A stretch of 6,745 bases of DNA from SAR202 cluster bacterium (GTDB lineage: Bacteria; Chloroflexota; Dehalococcoidia; UBA3495), in the NCBI GenBank assembly GCA_009392075.1, contig VFHG01000014.1, forward strand, positions 1 through 6,745, given 5' to 3'. The notes under the pieces were generated by a model, which worked only from the letters and a program-made list of their open reading frames with translations, did no database searches and was not told where the DNA came from. Both the position numbers and the translations under genes were made by a program. Positions 6,334-6,745 of the stretch are shown piece by piece (positions within the stretch are counted from its first letter, which is position 1; each line of letters begins with the position of its first letter).

Positions 6334-6745
6334 TCACTCCCCTGCTGCGTGCCTGGCCGCTAGGTAGCCGAAGGTCATAGCACCGCCTAGTTCGCAACCT
6401 GCCTGGTAGCCTACGCCATAGTAATGGGCGCTGGCGCTTCCGCAGGCGTAGAGTCCCGGGATGGCGTGACCGCGCAGGTGCACTACTTGAGCAAACTCGT
6501 TGGTCATCAGGCGGGTCGAGCCGGCGGCGGCCGGTTCCAGAGGGAGTCCGTAATACGGCGGCTGGTTCAGAGGGCCCAGATTGGGGTTGGGCTGGTGAGC
6601 CAGGTCTCCGCTTACAGAGTTGGCAAAAGGGAACTCCCCGCGGCCAAAGTCTTTGTCTTTGCCGACGGCCGCGAAACGGTTGAACCGCCGGATCGTCTTG
6701 GCCAAGCCGTTACTGTCTATGCCCAATTCCTTGGCAAGTCCTTTG
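6334..6745 (-). CDS. FAD-dependent oxidoreductase, FAD_binding_2 / 3-ketosteroid dehydrogenase-like (C-terminal part)
   Basis: This is the final 136 or so residues of a flavoprotein; the frame stays open to the window edge, so the start and the N-terminal dinucleotide-binding motif lie outside. Visible landmarks are an RFN...DFGRGEFPF segment, PNPNLGPLNQPPYYGLPL, then the FAD-binding end IPGLYACGSASAHYYGVGY followed by GGAMTFGYLAARHA. The order DF.RGE, PNP.LGPL, PPYY, GLYA.G and AMTFGY.AARHA is what I know from 3-ketosteroid-delta1-dehydrogenases and related members of the fumarate reductase/succinate dehydrogenase flavoprotein family. A C-terminal Tyr (in GVGYQAG) sits near the place of the KstD active-site Tyr, but the glycine-rich stretch after it is one residue shorter. 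The substrate may therefore be non-steroidal. It converges on the ligase/reductase unit and is regulated separately. Confidence 0.85.
   Translation of the reverse strand, partial: KGLAKELGIDSNGLAKTIRRFNRFAAVGKDKDFGRGEFPFANSVSGDLAHQPNPNLGPLNQPPYYGLPLEPAAAGSTRLMTNEFAQVVHLRGHAIPGLYACGSASAHYYGVGYQAGCELGGAMTFGYLAARHAAGE

Overview
The window carries a bacterial chromosomal segment with four complete or nearly complete genes on the + strand and the 3' end of a fifth gene converging from the - strand. Genes are dense, mostly GC-rich (about 60-70% in the parts I counted), and use ATG/GTG starts with Shine-Dalgarno sequences. The alaS-ruvX pairing, a single-copy oxalyl-CoA-synthetase-like ligase, a PanE-like reductase and a KstD-like flavoprotein would fit an environmental Chloroflexota (Dehalococcoidia/SAR202-type) genome. 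That is an inference from gene content only; no marker here settles the taxonomy.

Layout. Positions 1-154 hold a good sigma70-type promoter (TTGACT-17 bp-TACAAT) and a leader of roughly 115 nt with inverted repeats, two of which are mutually exclusive. They precede alaS (155-3040), a full alanyl-tRNA synthetase with aminoacylation, tRNA-binding, editing and C-Ala domains. It is longer than usual (961 aa) because of an in-frame insertion of about 55 aa before the conserved LYDTYGFP motif, lying in a lower-GC stretch. Seven bases after alaS starts ruvX (3048-3482), the YqgF/RuvX RNase H-fold nuclease, almost certainly co-transcribed.

Positions 3483-3722 are a 240-bp intergenic region that changes from GC-rich repeats to a very AT-rich promoter-like stretch, and ends with a perfect small hairpin next to the presumed ribosome-binding site. 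It separates the housekeeping pair from a metabolic unit: an acyl-CoA synthetase closely resembling the oxalate--CoA ligase AAE3/Pcs60 group (3723-5267), and, 63 bp downstream, a PanE/ApbA-family NADP-dependent ketoacid reductase (5331-6302). A 31-bp gap with a short hairpin separates these from the C-terminal end of a FAD_binding_2 / 3-ketosteroid-dehydrogenase-like flavoprotein on the - strand (6334 to beyond the window).

The first two genes are housekeeping (tRNA charging; rRNA processing/DNA repair). The next two probably act together on a small carboxylic or keto acid, but the substrate cannot be fixed from sequence. I see no mobile element, CRISPR array, tRNA/rRNA gene, phage or defence system, and nothing that makes a convincing novel system. 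The points most worth a second look are the alaS insertion, the alaS leader, and a Gly-to-Arg change in the ligase's P-loop.
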